64,000 nt of DNA from Agapetus fuscipes (GCA_951799405.1 OX637352.1:14146820-14210819); one strand, 5' to 3'; counted from the first letter of the stretch, positions 1 through 12,035 are shown. Notes: a model not told the origin generated them from the sequence alone. Translations and numbers: made by a program.

Positions 1-1
1 G

Positions 2-1378
2 GCCGTAACCGTGACTGAAGTTCTAGTTACCGAATTTATCAGCAGGTTTGGCGTACCCCTGGAATTACATTCTGATCAGGGAAGGAACTTTGAAGCTGCT
101 ATCTTCCAGCAAATGTGTGAGCGGCTAGGGATCTACAAGACCAGGACCACTGCGCTACATCCACAGTCTGATGGAATGGTGGAAAGGATGAACCGTACCG
201 TGGGGAGGTACTTAGCCAAAGTAGTGTCCAGCCATCAGCGGGACTGGGACCGACATCTGCCTTTGTTCTTATTGGCTTACCGGTCGGCTGTTCAGGAAAC
301 GACGAAGAAGACTCCCAGCAGCATACTGTTTGGGCGAGAAATGCGACTTCCTTGTGATCTCAAATTTGGCTGCAAACCAGGTGAAGACCTAGCCGGAGAA
401 GACTATGTGACAGACCTTCGCAGGAGGCTGGATGACATCCATGATCAGGTCCGCATGAACATCGGGGAAGCCAGCGATCAAATGAAGGAGCGCTATGACA
501 CCAGAGCTGACAGCATGGGGTACAAAGCTGGTGACTGGGTGTGGCTTTTTGACCCCAAGAGGCGCCAAGGATACTGTCCGAAACTTCAGCGTTCCTGGGA
601 CGGGCCGTACGAGATCTTGGAGCGCATCAACGATGTGGTCTACCGCATAAAAAAGAGACCAAACGGAAAACCAAGGGTCGTGCACTACAATCGCCTCTCA
701 CCATACCTAGGCGATAATGATGACCAACCAGCCCAAAAAGTACGACAGTGCGTCGCATCCGAAAGATCACCAGCCTTTGAGACGTTTTGGGAGAACGCGA
801 AGGCAGGGCAGAAGTTTCGCCATGGAGTGACCACAGAAGTCCACAAGGACTTATTTGAGGTCACTAGGGACCACACACTGGCATGCAGTGTACCGGAAGA
901 TCTAGATATGTCTAGAGGAATTGCACGGGTCTTCCGATACAAATTCGGAGAACCGCAACCCTCGAGCAGCCCGCAAGGAAGAGCTCTGAGACTACCGAAG
1001 GGGCGTCAACAAGCATACTGCCTGGTTGTCCCGGATTCCAGCAACCTGGAAGAGGACTACAAGGCATTGTGGGACGGCCTTGTTGAGCTGCGTGACTACA
1101 TGTTGGAGGATCAGCAGGCGCGTCTGGCAATACCGAAGATGGGTGGCGGCCGCGCTAATCGAGACTGGCGGATAATCCGGAGTATGATTGAAGCAGTGTT
1201 CTCGGGAGTCGGCATCAGCGTCAAGGTGTGCTGCGAGCAAGCGCAGCCGAGAGCCAGTGGGGAGAAATCCGTGGACTGCCACTTCTTCCTGACCACAGGG
1301 TGTCGACGTGGATCAGCATGCCCCTACCTACACAGAGTCAAGACTGTTCCGGGACGAAACAGTCTAGGTGGGGGGTAG
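2..1378 (+). CDS. Ty3/Gypsy Pol 3' part: integrase + macro domain + CCCH zinc finger (partial at window edge)
   Basis: The frame is open to the window edge, so this is the C-terminal part of a retrotransposon polyprotein; residues are counted from the GTG codon at base 11. The integrase core shows Asp22 (HSDQG) and Glu58 (MVERMNR); the first catalytic Asp lies outside the window. A GPY/F-like integrase C-terminus follows (SWDGPYEI). Residues about 278-405 look like a macro domain of the OARD1/ALC1 type: an EDLDMSRGIARVF loop, a PKMGGG loop and the closing helix and strand. Residues 423-441 form C-x7-C-x5-C-x3-H, a CCCH zinc finger. Integrase inserts the cDNA into the host genome; the macro domain would be expected to bind ADP-ribose or a related nucleotide and the finger RNA, but both roles are inferred. 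The frame is intact to the stop next to the LTR. The element at 61747-63999 has the same architecture. Confidence 0.85.
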   Translation, partial: AVTVTEVLVTEFISRFGVPLELHSDQGRNFEAAIFQQMCERLGIYKTRTTALHPQSDGMVERMNRTVGRYLAKVVSSHQRDWDRHLPLFLLAYRSAVQETTKKTPSSILFGREMRLPCDLKFGCKPGEDLAGEDYVTDLRRRLDDIHDQVRMNIGEASDQMKERYDTRADSMGYKAGDWVWLFDPKRRQGYCPKLQRSWDGPYEILERINDVVYRIKKRPNGKPRVVHYNRLSPYLGDNDDQPAQKVRQCVASERSPAFETFWENAKAGQKFRHGVTTEVHKDLFEVTRDHTLACSVPEDLDMSRGIARVFRYKFGEPQPSSSPQGRALRLPKGRQQAYCLVVPDSSNLEEDYKALWDGLVELRDYMLEDQQARLAIPKMGGGRANRDWRIIRSMIEAVFSGVGISVKVCCEQAQPRASGEKSVDCHFFLTTGCRRGSACPYLHRVKTVPGRNSLGGG

Positions 1379-1894
1379 TGTTATGTAAATATAAATATTG
1401 AAATAAGTATGGGTAGTTATAGTGTTATGTAAATATAAATATTGAAATAAGTATGGATAGTTATAGTTATAAGAATCCTCAAAAGTATTGGTAGGTAAGA
1501 TCGATAATTATGTATAAGTGTAGAATTCTCTAGGCTAAGTAGGTATTTGTTATAATTATAGGAATACTGTATTGCATTGGTAGGTAGGATTTTGGTTGTG
1601 TCTAGGTAGTACGTGAAACATCGAGAAGTAATAATTACTCTGGAACCGTCTAGCAACTTTGGTTCTAGATCATACTGCTCTACAGAGTATAAAGGTGCGA
1701 ATGGCCTGCAGAGCGGGCCAGTATCATAGAGACTTACAAACACATCGAAGTCATCTGATCAGTGAACCAAAACCAAGTGGAATAATCGAGAAAGTAGTGT
1801 GAAAATAAATTTTGTAACTGTGTAAAATAAATAACTATTGAAGAAGACCTGTGTATTTTTAATTTGAAGACAATTGAACCCAAATTTCGTAACA
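1379..1894 (+). repeat. 3' LTR of the left Gypsy element (516 bp)
   Basis: The LTR starts TGTTATG directly after the stop codon and a purine run (GTGGGGGGTAG), which serves as polypurine tract, and ends CGTAACA. A TATAAA box sits at 1688-1693 and AATAAA at 1826-1831. The first 44 bp are tandemly duplicated (1379 and 1423). The 5' LTR is outside the window, so the end is deduced from the inverted TGTTA/TAACA termini. Confidence 0.7.
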
Positions 1895-2275
1895 GTATTA
1901 TAAGTATTACGTGAAACAAGTAGTAGATAGATTAAGCCTGAGTAAGCACAATAATAGAAATTATACATATGTTTATTTTGGTCCCTTCATTCAGCTTTAT
2001 GAATGACCGATTTTATTTTGAATACACTGTCACATTAGGTGCGTTTTGTTCGAATATGAGAATAATTGACTTATTCCTTGTTCGCGATCGAATCCACTTT
2101 TTTTGATAGTATAGGTACAATGATTTTCGGTGAAAATATAGTCGTGCCTTGAGTGCATTTTAAGTGTGTGAAGTTTTTATTGCTTAAATCCAAAATCTAA
2201 ATCTGAAGAAATTAAGAAACACCGAGGAAAAGAAACAAAGGGGTAAGATTTATTATTTGTAATTTTTATTATTCC
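1895..2275. other. AT-rich sequence, nothing recognised
   Basis: No frame, RNA gene or repeat boundary could be recognised here. Confidence 0.4.
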
Positions 2276-2513
2276 TTGACTTATAGGTTGGTATGAGGCT
2301 GACCACCCATACTGTAAAAAATGGTTCACTTTGCCAATGTCACCCCTGTTTCAGGGAAGGTCGGCAAGAGTTGCAGGGCTTATGCTCATTTGAGATTGGG
2401 TTTTTTATATTGTAGGTCCACATGCGGCATGTGTGAGCGCGAAATTATGCGTGTCTGCTTGTGGGAATGCATTTAATATGAATCTCAAATGATACATATC
2501 TTTGCAACTAACT
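2276..2513 (+). repeat. LINE 3' tail module (5'-truncated copy)
   Basis: This is one of at least fifteen copies of a roughly 230-bp module that starts near CTTATAGGTTGGTATG, contains GCTGACCACCCAT and CACCCCTGTTTCAGGGAAGG, and ends GCAACTTAGATT. Downstream of 17848-18465, 33380-33673 and 35122-35763 it follows LINE coding sequence directly, so it is the 3' UTR of that LINE; isolated copies are probably 5' truncations. Confidence 0.75.
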
Positions 2514-2797
2514 TATTATTCCAGCATGCGTACGGCAGAAACTCTAGGCACGCCACTGCTCTAAAGTAATATAAACACTGTGAAACTAATCAAAACAGCG
2601 AAAAAAAACAAGAAACCGCGCCCTTCACAATCAATGGTTTGCAAGGTATGAAAAATAATAAAAGCTCATGTGAATTGTAACAAAGAAGTTTTTTATTTTA
2701 ATTTATTAAAATGAACTTTCACGAAGTAACTGCCAAAAACCTAGATAATATAAGGTATGAACTTGTTGCTCTGACGTCATACACAGAGAAATACATA

Positions 2798-3211
2798 GGG
2801 GCTGTCCATATCTTACGTTATTCGCATAAAGGTGGGGGGGGGTGGAGTCTGGTCTGCGGATGATGGCAAATGATGTACAAGTACCAAAAGTGACGTCGTT
2901 CTCGTAAATACCAATTTCTACAAAATATACAAAATATTATGTAGGTATAACATTATTCATTATTAAGCTCATCCATTATATTTTCTAATGTTTGCACATT
3001 CACCGAGTGAAAATTCATTTTTAATTTAATAATTAAAAAAAAAAAAAAATTAAAAAAAAAACACATAGTTTTTATTTTCACATATGAGTTATAATGCCCA
3101 ATACAGCAAGAAGGGGGGGGGGGGGTCATTAGATAATGATTATAGGATGATTGTAAGGGGGGGGAGGTCGAAAATCGGCCAAAATCAATGACGTAATTTA
3201 TGGACGGCCCC
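2798..3211. mobile_element. MITE-like element with GGGGC-GTCCATA inverted ends (414 bp)
   Basis: The ends GGGGCTGTCCATATCTTACGT and its near reverse complement at 3191-3211 form imperfect 21-bp inverted repeats. The interior is short, AT-rich and has G runs; no transposase is visible. The bases ATA flank both ends and could be a 3-bp target duplication. Confidence 0.6.
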
Positions 3212-3286
3212 ATACTTACGTACATGTCGTCGATACTCCTTTGCAAAAATTTGCGCTGACGTACATGTATGTACCTCCATACGCCT

Positions 3287-4193
3287 TTAACCCATCGGCA
3301 TATCAGCCGCCAAGATATGGCGCCTGATAATATTTCACGCTAAAATACCGGCCGCCAAACGCTGGCGGTTTTAGCCACTCCCCCGCCTGTGTGTAGTTCA
3401 TATTATACAGTTGCTTTTTTCTGTGACATCTACATGTCAATACAGAAAACTTTTGTAAAGCATTGGTTGTATTTTTAAACTTATTTACGGAATTAGGCAA
3501 TAGATGTCCCTATGAGGAACAAATTAGCCCTTTGATTTTAAAACTTATTTACGGAATTCGACGATAGATATCACTGTGAGAGCCAACTAAAGTCAGTCAA
3601 AATTCAAATTTTTACTTCGCAGTCGTAATGTTTTATGGAGTTTTTTTTTGAGTTTTATCGACAATTTATCACATATCTGATCTAGACACTCGAGTGATTA
3701 CGTGCGTAATAATTATTAGTACCGTATTAATTGGTAAAACGGCAATAGTTGTAGTTTTTTGAAACAGTTTATTATTGTAGCTTGTTCGGACTCTGTTATA
3801 TTGCATATTTTTGCTGACTAATGCCGTTTATTGCTATTTTATATATCCTGTACATGGACTTTTATGGCCATCAGTACAACAAAACAAAAAAATAAATAAA
3901 TAAAATAATAACAAGTCAGTTGAATTTGAACACTTTTGGCGCTTCAAAAGTACGTGTCGCGGTGAGCGTTCTGATTGGTTCAACTAACTTTTACCACAAA
4001 AAATCAAACTGTTTAGTGCGCGTTACCCTTTTCTGGATAGATTATTTCTGAGGAAGTAAGTTTAGCGCGCCACAGTTTAACAAGCCATGACACACCCCAC
4101 CGGGCGGGGCCACTTTTGTGATTTCGGGGATAAAATAAATTAGTATATTTTTGTGCACACTTTTTTCAAAATAACGGTATGCGGATGGGTTAA
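3287..4193. mobile_element. piggyBac-like non-autonomous element flanked by TTAA
   Basis: TTAA stands at 3287-3290 and 4190-4193. Inside, the ends CCCATCGGCATA and TATGCGGATGGG are inverted repeats with one mismatch. A TTAA target duplication and ends starting CCC are typical of piggyBac. The 899-bp interior has no transposase and contains a small palindrome around GCCGCCAAACGCTGGCGG. Confidence 0.7.
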
Positions 4194-4697
4194 AGGTTAA
4201 TAAATAAATCTTTTTACATACCTACCATATTTTAATATCTGATCCTATGTTATGTATTACTCTAAATCCAAAACAATTATAGTAGAGCCTCGTTAATCCA
4301 AACCCATAAAAACACAGGAGGGTTCAAAATAACGGGGTGTTGGGATTATAGTATGGGACAAATTCTATGTAGGTGAAAAATAACAAATTTGTATTTGTTT
4401 GTGTTTCATTTATTTAAGCAATCTTCAATCGTAATTTAAATGAAAAAAAAGTCACAAATATTTGATATTGTCCTACATATTTCCTTCTGCATACTACTTT
4501 GGAACAAGAAATCTAGTATAATTTCGAAAATCTTGAGATACATAAAAATTTAAATTCTGAAAATAATATAATTAACAACATTGTCTTTCCTAATACATCC
4601 CCTCTTCTTTCATTGTTCCCTCTTAAGCTCCGCCCACCTTATACCCCCTCCCCTTCTATAAGTGATTAAATTCTATCTTTGTATTTTTATGTTAGTT

Positions 4698-5315
4698 TTA
4701 GGCCGGGCGCAGACGTCCGGTTTCCTGATCAAAAATTCAGATCCGGAATTCAGATCCGGAGACCTGAATGCTCCGCTTACATACAAAATGTTCGACAAGG
4801 CGCACACGTGCTTAATATTTCCGGACGGAAAAAAACCTGACGTCCGGTCCGGAATGGTTCCGCGCGTTCGAGTTGTCAGAACGGAAAAAAACCTGATGAC
4901 GTCATTCCGGACGCAGCTCTCCCATTCATTTTGTACCGCTCGCCGCACACGAACGGAATTTTGAATTCAGTACCGCGCCAGCGCTGTGTCGAGCGGACGT
5001 ATTTTTACGATTTTTCTTCTGAACAAAATGTGTGAGGCTGAAAATTTAATAATGTGTGTAGAAAAATATCCCTATTTATGGGATATAAATCACACAGACT
5101 ACCATAATAGGGACGTTAAGGCCAATAAAAGTTCAATAGCAATCAATTCATTGTCATCGTCCATAGGTGCTTTCACAGAGGCGTCTCTATACGAACTGAC
5201 CGTAAAAATTCCGTATACAAAAAAGCGGACGTTTGCGCTAGTCACGCGGAATTCCGGATCTGAATTCCTGATCAGGAATCCTGATCAGAAAACCGGACGT
5301 TTGCGCCCAGCCTTA
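4698..5315 (+). mobile_element. Harbinger-like non-autonomous element, copy 1
   Basis: The unit has about 35-bp inverted ends beginning GGCCGGGCGCAGACGTCCGG and is bounded by TTA, the 3-bp target expected of PIF/Harbinger. It carries a short frame starting at ATG 5028 that reads MCEAENLIMCVEKYPYLWD, which resembles the start of a MADF (Myb/SANT-like) domain. Harbinger elements normally encode a Myb/MADF-type partner protein, so this may be a relic of that gene. No transposase is present. Confidence 0.65.
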
Positions 5316-5930
5316 GGCCGGGCGCAGACGTCCGGTTTCCTGATCAGAAATTCAGATCCGGAATTCAGATCCGGAGACCTGAATGCTCCGCTTACATACA
5401 AAATGTTCGACAAGGCGCACACGTGCTTAATATTTCCGGACGGAAAAAAACCTGACGTCCGGTCCGGAATGGCTCCGCGCGTTCGAGTTGTCAGAACGGA
5501 AAAAAACCTGATGACGTCATTCCGGACGCAGCTCTCCCATACATTTTGTACCGCTCGCCGCACACGAACGGAATTTTGAATTCAGTACCGCGCCAGCGCT
5601 GTGTCGAGCGGACGTATTTTTACGATTTTTCTTCTGAACAAAATGTGTGAGGCTGAAAATTTAATAATGTGTGTAGAAAAATATCCCTATTTATGGGATA
5701 TAAATCACACAGACTACCATAATAGGGACGCTAAGGCCAGTAAAAGTTCAATAGCAATCAATTCATTGTCATCGTCCATAGGTGCTTTCACAGAGGCGTC
5801 TCTATACGAACTGACCGTAAAAATTCCGGATACAAAAAAACGGACGTTTGCGCTAGTCACGCGGAATTCCGGATCTGAATTCCTGATCAGGAATCCTGAT
5901 CAGAAAACCGGACGTTTGCGCCCAGCCTTA
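5313..5930 (+). mobile_element. Harbinger-like non-autonomous element, copy 2 (head-to-tail)
   Basis: This is a near-identical second unit at exactly 615-bp offset, sharing the middle TTA with copy 1. The MADF-like frame restarts at ATG 5643 with a few substitutions relative to copy 1. Sharing one TTA suggests either insertion into the flanking target or unequal exchange. Confidence 0.65.
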
Positions 5931-5935
5931 AGGTA

Positions 5936-6190
5936 GCACCCGTCGATGGCAGATATTGCACTGCCGAAACTAGTAGTGCATTACGAAAATAAACTCACAG
6001 TGAATTAAAACAAAGTTTTTTATTATTTTTTTAAATTTTCAAGAAGTCTAGCATTGACTTATGCTTTGATTTGGCAATTTTTGGGAAAAAACATGACTTT
6101 GAAGTCTTGGCTTGACACGCCGTTTTCATCAGCCCATTGAATGCATTTGTTGAATGCCTCCACAGCCTCAGCATGGCTTATTATCTTAAC
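5936..6190. other. AT-rich spacer with a decayed hammerhead-like tail
   Basis: Bases 5947-5980 resemble a degraded hammerhead core (TCGATGGCAG ... CTGCCGAAAC) followed by AATAAACTCACAGTGAATTAAAAC, the same downstream sequence seen after the other cores in this window. Nothing else is recognised. Confidence 0.35.
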
Positions 6191-6192
6191 TC

Positions 6193-7820
6193 TTGGGTGC
6201 TAGATTGTTTGGATTATCGCAATCAACGTTTAGTTTAGGAACCATAACCTATGATGAAGTTAAGAGACTCATTACCAGTGGAGCAAACAAGCAATGTGAC
6301 TTGGACACTATTCCAACGTGGCTCTTCAAAGAATTCCAAAGCACTTTGATACCCTGGCTAGTAAATTTGATGAAGAACTCGTTTGCCGAAAGCACTGTGC
6401 CTAGTTTCTCAAAAACCGCGGTCATCACTCCCGTGCTGAAAAAATCCCAGCTCGATCAAGAAAACCTATCAAATTTTAGACAAATTTCAAATCTACCATT
6501 TGTCGAAAAGATTGTAGAACGTGTAGTAGCATCAAAGCAATAACCTGTTTGCCAAAATGCAATCTGCATGTAGACAAAATGACTCCATGGAAACTGGCAT
6601 AGCTAAACTCATATCAGACTTAACCACGGAAGCAGAGAAAGGTAACATTGTTATGATTACCTCATTAGATATGAGCGCAGCGTTTGATACGGTCGATCAT
6701 ACAATTCTCCTGAAAAAACTTCTTACACAAGGGATAACTGGAAGAGCGCATGACTGGTTCCGCTTGTACCTGACTGAATGTCACCAAACGGTCCGACTGG
6801 GAAACAACACATCCAAATCTTTTTCTCTATTGTCAAGAGTGCCACAAGGCTTAGTTTTGGGTCATCTTCTTTTCATAATGTACACTGGGGAGATGGAAAA
6901 AGTGGCCAAGAAATGGAATATTGAAATACATTGTTATGCTGACAACTGTCAATTGTATTCGTCTTGCAAACCAGACAACATTGAAATCCTGAAAACCAAC
7001 ATGGAATGTTGCATTAAAGACATGCACCAATGAATGTCAGTAAATAAACTAGTATTAAATCCAGAAAAAACTGAAGTCATTTTCATAGGAACATCTCGCA
7101 GGAAACATTTACTAGAACAAGGACCTGTCACCATATGTGGCAATATAATTGAGCCAGCAAAATGCATCAGATTACTGGGAGTATAGATTGATCAGTGCCT
7201 TAATCTTTGTGACTACGTCAACAAGACTGTTCAAGCGGGATTTTTTGGGCTTAGACAAATAAAGTCAATAAAAAGATACCTGCCAGTCGATGCCATCAAG
7301 AGTTTGGTACACGCATTTGAATTGGTCTCAAGAATCAATTACTGCAACTCAGTATACTCAGGGCAGCCAGCTTACCAACAACATCGACTTCAGTCAGTGC
7401 AAAACACGGCAGCATGACTCATAAATGGGTTGCCCAAGTTCTCTAAAATTACTCCACTGCTGAAAAGGCTTCACTGGCTCCGTATACCTGAGAGAATTAA
7501 ATTTAAGCTGTGTCTAATGACACAGAAGGTGCTGCATGGATCAGCTCCCGAATACCTGCAAGAACTAATTAAGAAAAAATGTGTTGATGAGAGAGGGTGG
7601 ACACTGAGGTCAGCGCAAACCATTGGCAGCACCCTGGAGCTTCTGTGGAGAAGCCCGACTACGGTGTTTGGCGATCGGGCTTTCCGTGTTGCTGCGCCCA
7701 TGGCCTGGAGCTCTCTGCCGGCAGGACTGTGGACAACGGACAAGGAGGCAGTTTTCAGAAAAGCCCTGAAAACACACTTTTTTTCACAATCTGCAGCGCC
7801 TTTGGGATGACCATCGGTCA
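6193..7820 (+). pseudogene. CR1/L2-like LINE ORF2 fragment, decayed
   Basis: The translated pieces match a non-LTR reverse transcriptase from the fingers to the C-terminus: DLDTIPTWLFK, ISNLPFVEKI, DMSAAFDTVDH, SRVPQGLVLG, the active-site block YADNCQLY (Asp-Asp changed to Asp-Asn), and the C-terminal ITPLLKRLHWLRIPERIKF. A frameshift near 6540, stops near 7033, 7183 and 7415 and the altered catalytic site show it is dead. The endonuclease and ORF1 are missing (5' truncation). The closest relative in the window is the better preserved LINE at 58496-60693. Confidence 0.8.
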
Positions 7821-7821
7821 T

Positions 7822-7934
7822 GAATCTAATCTAATCTAAGTTGCAAAGATATGTTACATTGGAGATTCACATTACATGCATTCTCACAACCAGACACGTA
7901 CAAGTTCGCGCTTGCACATGCCTCATGTGAACCT
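7822..7934 (-). repeat. LINE 3' tail, left half, split by the LARD
   Basis: This is the minus-strand end of the LINE whose coding part lies at 17848-18465. The tail breaks at GTGAACCT and resumes at 17619 (ACCTACAAC), so removing 7935-17618 and one ACCT restores the uninterrupted family sequence. Confidence 0.8.
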
Positions 7935-10366
7935 TGTGATGAATCAAGCTTTTCATCAAAAATAAAATAAAATAATTGAAGTTCCTATACATGTGGGCGT
8001 ATCAAACATGTGTAGGAAGATTTTTCTTGTCCATACGTATTTTTTTTCTATGGGACTATTTAAGTTCTGGAAGGGGGATGCTAGTCAGCCCTTGACGACC
8101 GGGAGAAAGGGATTCGGGTCGAGACAGTCAATTGGGGAGGACGGGCCATATGTATCTTAAATCTGAGCTAAACAAATTCGAAACAAAATATTTAAATTAA
8201 AGTCGGGTTTTAATTCGGAAGAAAATTTAAATAGACTAAAAAGATTTTTCTCTTAATAAAGACGCCGCGAATCGTTCGTTCGGAATTTAAGGGAGAATAA
8301 GTATTTACGTGGTTTTAATAATAATAAAATATCTGCCGACATAATATTCCGGGAGTGTATTTTTCATGTGTCTGTCTAAAACTAAAAGTATGCTAAATAA
8401 GTAATTCCGTAAATCGCAGTGATTCTCAAGCTTTCGAACATAAAAATAACTTTCGATTGAATTTTGGATTAAATAAAATTAAACCAGTGGTTGCTGAACG
8501 GGAAGGCGCATTTAATTATTTAATAATCAAATTCATTAATTCGCGTAAACACATAGTTCGCTGAGCTGCTTCGCAGAAGGATGAGAGATTTCAAATTATT
8601 TTCTAACACACTAAACTAACCTAATTAACTTGCGTTCTAAAATGTATTCAATCTTCACATTTTGAAAATGATTTGTTGCCTATGTTTCAGTCCGAGAGAC
8701 TGCTGTCGCCGAGTACTCCGATCTTAAAAATTACATTTCGTACTGTAAATAAAATGTTTGTCTTTCAGGTCAAAAGGGGTGAATTCAACATAGCTTTCAA
8801 TCAAGGGGCGCAAATGTCCTGAAATGCTTATAAATTGTTGTCTTTTTCCACAGCCTTGCAGTTACTAACAAACACACCTTCTCTCTCACAAAACACCTGT
8901 GTCAGAAAGAATTGAACGCTGTTTGCTTAATATCTGAAATACCGGAACCTAACGGTTCTTTTTGCTGCTATGAAGGAGTTCGCATTGTGTTGGAGGTGAA
9001 AGCTTTCGGCTTCCACAACTTTCCATCAAAACTATAAATCCAATGTTGACTGACAAGGAGCCATGCTCCGGAGCACGTCCTATGTTTCCTTTGGTTCATA
9101 GCTTGACCTCTCCTTCGGCCATGGTTATCTGCGTCCTCAACATCATCACTGAACGAGGGACGAGGTTACTACCAGACTTATATCATGACTTGGATATAGC
9201 TTCCATTGTTCCTCTGTTATGGGCTGGAGTCAACTGACGTCATTCCAACATCACAACACCTAGTTCCTGCTGGATTCTGACACTAAAAATACGATGCGAG
9301 CCTCGACATGCGATCGAGTTTTAAAAAGTCTCCATTCATTGTTTTTTGGCGTTCGGTTATTTCATGACGCGGAGTAAGGTTAGGGCCAGTCCCTTCTAAA
9401 ATATCCTTCCCGTGGTCTGAAAGGACCAGGCCGTGGGGCCAACCTGTTAAATTCTTGGAGGAAAGAGGAAGATGAGCTTTCTTCGATTTTGGGTCTCTCT
9501 TGCTTACGAGCAAATGAGGAATCCCATTTACAAGGAAGCTGGGGTGAAGGGAGTCATCTTCTACTGGGCCGGTTTGTCGTACCAGTTATTAAAATCAATC
9601 CCTTCCTAAAACACACTAATGAAATTTCTTCCACAGCAAAGAGAATCTACAAAAGGTAAGTGATCTTGGAGCGAGAAATGTTTACAACCGCTGGTTGGAT
9701 CTACGGCGCAGGGAGAGAGAGGAAGAAGAAAAGATCAAACCATATTCTCTTTAATTTTGCTAAAACAATACTAACCAAATAACTATTATTCAATTGATGT
9801 TTGATTATCTCCTGTTTAATTGAGCTGTTATTATTGTACTTGTCTTTGAAATAAATTCATCTGCATTAACTGGCGTCAAAATTAAATAAACGAATCTCGC
9901 GGAAATTTTGTCAGAAATAAAATCGAACGCGCTACTACGCGAATGCAAAATCTTGCATAATTCGGCATCGTAACCTTTGGGTTAGTTAATTAAATTCATT
10001 AAAATATGATTAAGCTAGGCACATCTGTATCATCCTCACCATCATTAAAGAATTTGGGTCCACTACGAAGGTAGGTCTGAGACAGTAAAACAAAAAAAAT
10101 GACACAACGTTCTGTTTCTACCTATCGCACATCGAGGGGTCATAACCGTAAAATAGACGATCACACAAATGCATCAAGATTATTGGCCATAATCTTATAA
10201 TTTTCACCTAAGAGTGAATTGACCGGTTCACTCCAGTTGAACCGTGAAGAAGGATTGTTCCTTTTTCGAAGGGAGTTTTTCCATAGGTCGGTTTCATTTC
10301 AGTTGGACCGTGACCATGGATCCCTTTATCTTCCTCTGGATTAAGTGAGGAGTCGGAATCTTTTCA
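7935..10366 (+). repeat. 5' LTR of the LARD-like element (2,432 bp)
   Basis: This repeat matches 15187-17618 base for base except for at least one substitution (GCTAAAACAA near 9766 versus GCTAAAGCAA). Small frames of 64 and 76 codons recur in both LTRs simply because the DNA is duplicated; they show no recognisable domain. Confidence 0.88.
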
Positions 10367-11805
10367 GTGGTGCCGGTTGACCTCGGATGATGGTTATACA
10401 AGAGGTTGAAAACATGTGTGCGTTGAATTCAAAATAAAAATTGCTTTAACTTTCTATTTAAAAATGTAAAATAATAAATATTGCTCGCGTATTCTTTTTA
10501 AAACCGACTTAAAATCTCAAGTTCTATGGGTCGATTATATTTTGTAACACATCGAGTGTTTGTTTGAAAATAAACCATGAGACCTTTTTTAGATAAGACC
10601 TCTTAAAAATTTTAAACATTGAAGACTTAATTGTTTGACATAAATTTTGAGGGTTTGACAGAATACGAAAAGCCATAAAATTTTACGACCTTTGAGCTTG
10701 CAGCCAGAGGCGGATCAAGACACTGGCCAGATTTTCAAAAAAATACGTTACTGTAACTCGGTTAATAAAATTTTGTGACAAATTCAATAACTTTAAAGAA
10801 ATTAAATACAAATGTAAAAGAAATTAAAAGGGAAAGTTAAATGTTAAATGTTAAATGAACGTAAATAAATTACATTAAATCAAAACACTCTATCAGTTAA
10901 AATGCAATAAAATACAACGCGTTATATTCAAATGTAACATCATTTTACATATAAATAATAATGTTAAAATAGACATAAAATCCTAAAATTGTGGTTTATA
11001 ATTTCTACAAATGCTTAAAAATAAGAAAAATTAGATGAGACTAAAACGATATTTTTTTTCTAAAATATCGCGAAAGCATTTTAATATCAAATAAAACTTA
11101 AATTTAAATTCGAAATAAAATGAAATGCAAACATTAATATCAATTCATTTCGTAAAATGAGTTCTTGTACATGGGGCGCCACAACTCGAGACACGGTCCT
11201 GGTTGTTTCATATGGGGGATGTTTGTGTTTGCTTTTCGTCTTGGGATATATGTTGTTTGTGTATTTAGTTTACTTAAGAAGAGTCGTAATTTAGTGAAGT
11301 GATTGATTGGGGTTTGGGTTTTGTGTTTGATGGGGAGGTGGACAAGAGGGGGAGAAGACTGCACTTATAGGCGACAACAAAATGTAACGCCTGTAATAAT
11401 AACATAATATTTTGTGTCTCTCTTGAAAGATTCTCTCAATTATCTTTAAAAAAATTGTTTACACTTTTATAATTCTAGAGAAAAGAGTAAACAAAATCTA
11501 AGAGGGGTTGTGTTTTCAATTCGTTTTGTTTATAAGATATGATAATTTATTACGCTGGCCTAAACGAATTCTCAGTAGGGATAACATACACAGTTAACAT
11601 AATATTATTTCAATATGACTTCATTATTTTCTTATTAACGTTGGTATAATGCGTTTATTATTTCCAGTTTGATTACTGTTATTTATTTTGTATTTTTTTA
11701 TACATTTACTAAAAAAATATATACCTCCTCAAACCTTCTCCTTGCTTGTTTCTTCTTTCTTCTTTTGCTCGATCTTCTTTTTCTAATCGCGATACATACA
11801 TTTTG

Positions 11806-12035
11806 TAATTTATAGATTGGTATGCGGCTGACCACCCATGCTGTAGAAAATGGTTCACTTTGTCAATGACACTCCTGTTTCAGGGAAGGTCGGCAAGAGT
11901 GGCAGGTTATGTTCATTTAAGATTGGGGGGTTTATATTGTAAATTCACATGCGGCATGGGTTAGCGCGAACTTATGCGTGTCTGCTTGTGGGAGTGCATT
12001 TGATATGAATCTTAAATGATTTATATCTTTGCAAC
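11806..12035 (+). repeat. LINE 3' tail copy inside the LARD
   Basis: It is the same module as at 2276 (GTATGCGGCTGACCACCCAT to ATCTTTGCAACATAGATT). It is carried as a passenger within the LARD interior. Confidence 0.75.

Noticed and set aside
3303..3500. 65-codon minus-strand frame inside the piggyBac-like element
   Set aside because: It has no similarity to a transposase and is expected by chance in AT-rich DNA.
4286..4350. pogo/Tigger-like end (AGAGCCTCGTTAATCC)
   Set aside because: Only one candidate end could be seen; no partner inverted repeat or target duplication was found nearby.
9043..9513. Identical small frames at 9043-9237/16295-16489 and 9283-9513/16535-16765
   Set aside because: Their conservation is explained by the duplicated LTRs of one element, not by selection on a protein.
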